DNA from: Deltaproteobacteria bacterium
GTDB lineage: Bacteria > Desulfobacterota > UBA8473
Direction: 5' to 3'
NCBI GenBank assembly: GCA_030621455.1
Contig: JAUXHQ010000069.1
Coordinates: 1-7,980 of the forward strand
DNA: 7,980 bases
Below the pieces are notes generated by a model. It worked only from the letters and a program-made list of their open reading frames with translations. It was not told the DNA's origin and ran no database searches. This document shows, in pieces, positions 5,941-7,980 of the stretch (position 1 is its first letter; each line of letters begins with the position of its first letter). Position numbers and translations under genes: made by a program.

Positions 5941-6498
5941 TCAGATATCTGCCGCTATCTTAAGCCCTTCCCTGAAGGCGCTGAGGTTAAGTTCCCGAAC
6001 CTTATCATTGCCGCTGAATTTCTTGCTGATCCCCTCCTCCACGGATTCTATTGAGAGAGCCTTCAATTTTTCTATATACGCTCCCAACATGACCATGTTT
6101 CGGGCCAAGGTATTGCCAAGCCTTGCGGCTGTCTCAACACCGGGGACTTCGAATACCGTGACGTCGTCCCTTTCCACATCTTTCGTCTTCCCGCTTGCCT
6201 CCATAATGATGATTCCCCTTGGCATAGCCCTGTCTTCAAAGGCCTCCAAGCGAGACGATTCTGTCATGAGTACGGTCTCGGCCCTCAAGAGTAAAGGTGA
6301 TGTGATTTCATCATCGGAGAGTATGACCGTGCAATCCGCAGGCGCTCCCCTTCTTGCGGTTGTCATACTGGGGTTCCACAGGGTATTCTTGTACTGGGTA
6401 ACCCCGGCGGAGGCCAGTATCTGGCCTATCATCATCGATCCTGTCCCTCCAATCCCTGCAACTATTACATCGTGTTTTCTGGATGATGCTCCCTGCAT
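5941..6498 (-). CDS. korC: 2-oxoacid:ferredoxin oxidoreductase, gamma subunit
   Basis: This is the 185-aa gamma-type subunit of a KOR/VOR complex, a cytoplasmic enzyme that oxidatively decarboxylates a 2-oxoacid (2-oxoglutarate or branched-chain type) to acyl-CoA and reduces ferredoxin. The N-terminal VIVAGIGGTGSMMIGQIL is the family's glycine-rich opening; the usual G-x-GGQG reads GIGGTG here. Further family marks are WNPSMTTARRGAPADCTVILSD, then GNTLARNMVMLGAY and the closing LNLSAFREGLK. AGGAGG (complement of 6503-6508) lies over the stop of the beta gene and 4 nt before the ATG, so the genes are tightly coupled, with 8 nt between them. The exact 2-oxoacid cannot be told, so the symbol is by analogy. 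Downstream, a peptide resembling the alpha subunit C-terminus is readable in another frame. Confidence 0.92.
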   Translation of the reverse strand: MQGASSRKHDVIVAGIGGTGSMMIGQILASAGVTQYKNTLWNPSMTTARRGAPADCTVILSDDEITSPLLLRAETVLMTESSRLEAFEDRAMPRGIIIMEASGKTKDVERDDVTVFEVPGVETAARLGNTLARNMVMLGAYIEKLKALSIESVEEGISKKFSGNDKVRELNLSAFREGLKIAADI

Positions 6499-6506
6499 AT
6501 ATCCTC

Positions 6507-7265
6507 CTATTCAATCTTGTCAACATTTTTGAATTCGCCAAGAGGAAACTGAGGTATCATTTCTTCCTCTATCCACTTTAGGCTCTCTATTGGGGACATG
6601 TGCCAATTTGCCGGACAGGTGGATAATATCTCCACGAAACTGTACCCAACTCCGTCTCTTTGCTTCTCCAGGGCTCTCTTCATATATTTCTTGGTCTTCT
6701 GATAGTTGGCGGGGCTGGTAAACGCACCCCTGGCGGAATAAGCTACGCCCTTTAGACTCCCTAAAAACTCACTTCCTTGTATAGGGTATCCATGGGAAGG
6801 AGTCCGTCCCAGGGGAGAAGTTGTAGTGACCTGTCCCATCACTGAGGTCGGCGCCAATTGCCCCCCTGTGGTGCCGTAATTGGCGTTGTTCACCATAAAG
6901 GTTGTTATCTTCTCACTCCTGGCCGCTGCATGCACAGTCGGTTCACAACCTATGGCAAGCGTGTCCCCGTCTCCCTGCCACGTAATAACCATAGTGTCCT
7001 TGCCGAGAACGCGCTTCATCGCCGAAGCCACATCACCCGGCCTTCCGTGTGCGACCATCACTGAATCAACATCCACAAGCACAGAGGCCATCGTATTACA
7101 ACCTACTCCAACTACCAAAACACAGTTATTCTCCATACCCAATTCATCTATCACTTCACACAATGTCTTTATGGCGGCACCATGTTGACAGCCGGGACAG
7201 AAGGATATTATCAGCGGGATATCCCTCCATAATTTGGGTGTTCCTGCAATCCATTTTTCTTCCAT
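6507..7265 (-). CDS. korB: 2-oxoacid:ferredoxin oxidoreductase, beta (thiamine diphosphate) subunit
   Basis: The 252-aa beta subunit binds thiamine diphosphate and a [4Fe-4S] cluster. The cysteine pair in FCPGCQHG (C23, C26), C56 in VGVGC and C217 in LSTCPANW are placed as the cluster ligands of this family. The thiamine diphosphate/Mg2+ motif runs from GDGD (98-101) to NNANYGTTGGQ; the family usually has YGMTGGQ. The protein ends soon after the conserved STCPANWHMSP segment. The start at 7265 follows GAAGGGGGT (complement of 7271-7279) by 5 nt and lies 14 nt after the alpha gene stop, so alpha, beta and gamma are one operon. It belongs to the KOR/VOR group with separate subunits rather than the large fused pyruvate:ferredoxin oxidoreductases. 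Confidence 0.95.
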   Translation of the reverse strand: MEEKWIAGTPKLWRDIPLIISFCPGCQHGAAIKTLCEVIDELGMENNCVLVVGVGCNTMASVLVDVDSVMVAHGRPGDVASAMKRVLGKDTMVITWQGDGDTLAIGCEPTVHAAARSEKITTFMVNNANYGTTGGQLAPTSVMGQVTTTSPLGRTPSHGYPIQGSEFLGSLKGVAYSARGAFTSPANYQKTKKYMKRALEKQRDGVGYSFVEILSTCPANWHMSPIESLKWIEEEMIPQFPLGEFKNVDKIE

Positions 7266-7279
7266 TAAAGACCCCCTTC

Positions 7280-7980
7280 TTAAATTATTTCCTCTAGCTT
7301 TTCGAGTACCTTCTCAGGATATATCGCCCCTTCTTCAATGGGCAAATGCCTGTCGAGAGAACTCACCAAATGGACCTCAGCACGTCCTTGCACGGACAAT
7401 TTAACGTCCTCAATCATTTGACCCATGTTGTCTTCTACTACCAAAAATTTGGCTCCTGTGAGGGATTTCTCTTCAAAGATCTTAGAAGGAAACGGCCACA
7501 GTGTAATGGGTCGAATTAAACCAACCTTTAACCCTTTATCCCGTGCCCAGAGAAGGGCCTGCTCACAAACCCTTGCCACATAACCAAAGGCCACCAATAT
7601 CAACTCCGCATCATCCAACTGAGAGGTCTCATACCTGACCTCATTCTCCTTTATGGAGTCGAGCTTATTCTTGTAATCTACCCAAAATGCACGGAGGTTC
7701 GGGTGTCTTGGGGTAGGCAACATCCCCTGGGCGATGGATGAAAAGCGCCTGTTGCCGTCTTTACTATCCTTCTTCCCTGTAACAGCCCAATCCTTCTCCG
7801 GTAATGGTCCAAAATCGAGGGTTTGTAGCTCAACGGATTCCATCATCTGACCGAGAATGGCATCGCTGAGGATGATAACCGGAGTCCTGTATTTATCTCC
7901 AAGATAAAAACCTAGTTGCATAAAGTCATGGAGTTCCTGGCCCGATTTCGGGGCAAGAACGATCGTTTTGTATCCCCCGT
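7280..7980 (-). CDS. korA: 2-oxoacid:ferredoxin oxidoreductase, alpha subunit (partial, 5' end outside window)
   Basis: The frame stays open to the right edge, giving 232 visible residues; the true start is outside the window. The internal ATG at 7921 is not the start, because GYKTIVLAPKSGQEL before it is conserved family sequence (VLAP-x-S-x-QE). Visible marks are DKYRTPVIILSDAILGQMMES, DWAVTG, then a C-terminal swivel-type domain with ILVAFGYVARVCEQAL, GLIRPITLWPFP and VVEDNMGQMIEDV, which is typical of KorA/VorB. The N-terminal pyrimidine-binding half is missing from the window. The alpha gene is followed by beta after 14 nt. A ferredoxin-like delta subunit, common in such operons, is not between alpha, beta and gamma and could only lie upstream of alpha. 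Confidence 0.93.
   Translation of the reverse strand, partial: GGYKTIVLAPKSGQELHDFMQLGFYLGDKYRTPVIILSDAILGQMMESVELQTLDFGPLPEKDWAVTGKKDSKDGNRRFSSIAQGMLPTPRHPNLRAFWVDYKNKLDSIKENEVRYETSQLDDAELILVAFGYVARVCEQALLWARDKGLKVGLIRPITLWPFPSKIFEEKSLTGAKFLVVEDNMGQMIEDVKLSVQGRAEVHLVSSLDRHLPIEEGAIYPEKVLEKLEEII

Noticed and set aside
6008..6532. 174-codon open frame on the + strand opposite the gamma subunit gene
   Set aside because: It is a shadow of the - strand gene, which has clear family motifs and a ribosome binding site; the + frame product has no recognisable features.

Overview
The window looks like chromosomal DNA of a strictly anaerobic bacterium, probably a Desulfobacterota-like sulfate reducer or syntroph. 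This rests on gene content only: oxygen-sensitive BcrA/BcrD/HgdC-type [4Fe-4S] activator ATPases, a ferredoxin, a 2-oxoacid:ferredoxin oxidoreductase (KOR/VOR) and late cobalamin-assembly genes. No RNA gene is visible to place the organism more exactly.

Positions 1-3226 (+ strand) carry a 96-aa hypothetical protein, two paralogous activator ATPases of 256 and 268 aa, a 91-aa ferredoxin with an unusual C-terminal cysteine pattern, and a 94-aa hypothetical protein. Three copies (A, B, C) of an intergenic repeat with ACCTGTGCAGTT / AACTGCACAGGT ends lie before the 96-aa gene, between the two activators, and before the ferredoxin. Copy C appears to be split by a second, 131-bp palindromic element flanked by a GCCGGC duplication; copy B shows the uninterrupted site. 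A good sigma70-like promoter lies at the right edge of that insert and points at the ferredoxin.

Positions 3422-5767 (+) form a compact cobU-cobT-cobS operon for the last steps of adenosylcobalamin assembly. No cobalamin riboswitch is seen in the 195-nt leader.

Positions 5941-7980 (- strand) hold the gamma, beta and alpha subunit genes of a 2-oxoacid:ferredoxin oxidoreductase. The alpha gene runs off the right edge. They converge on cobS, and a 15-bp-arm hairpin lies between the two operons.

A functional link is plausible: the oxidoreductase would reduce ferredoxin, ferredoxin would reduce the activators, and these would drive ATP-dependent electron transfer to a benzoyl-CoA-reductase or 2-hydroxyacyl-CoA-dehydratase type enzyme. 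This parallels the KGOR-ferredoxin-benzoyl-CoA reductase chain known from Thauera. The catalytic (HgdA/B or BcrB/C-like) subunits are not in the window, so the substrate is unknown. The strongest unexplained signals are the nested repeat elements and the complementary ATP-site changes in the two activator paralogs.
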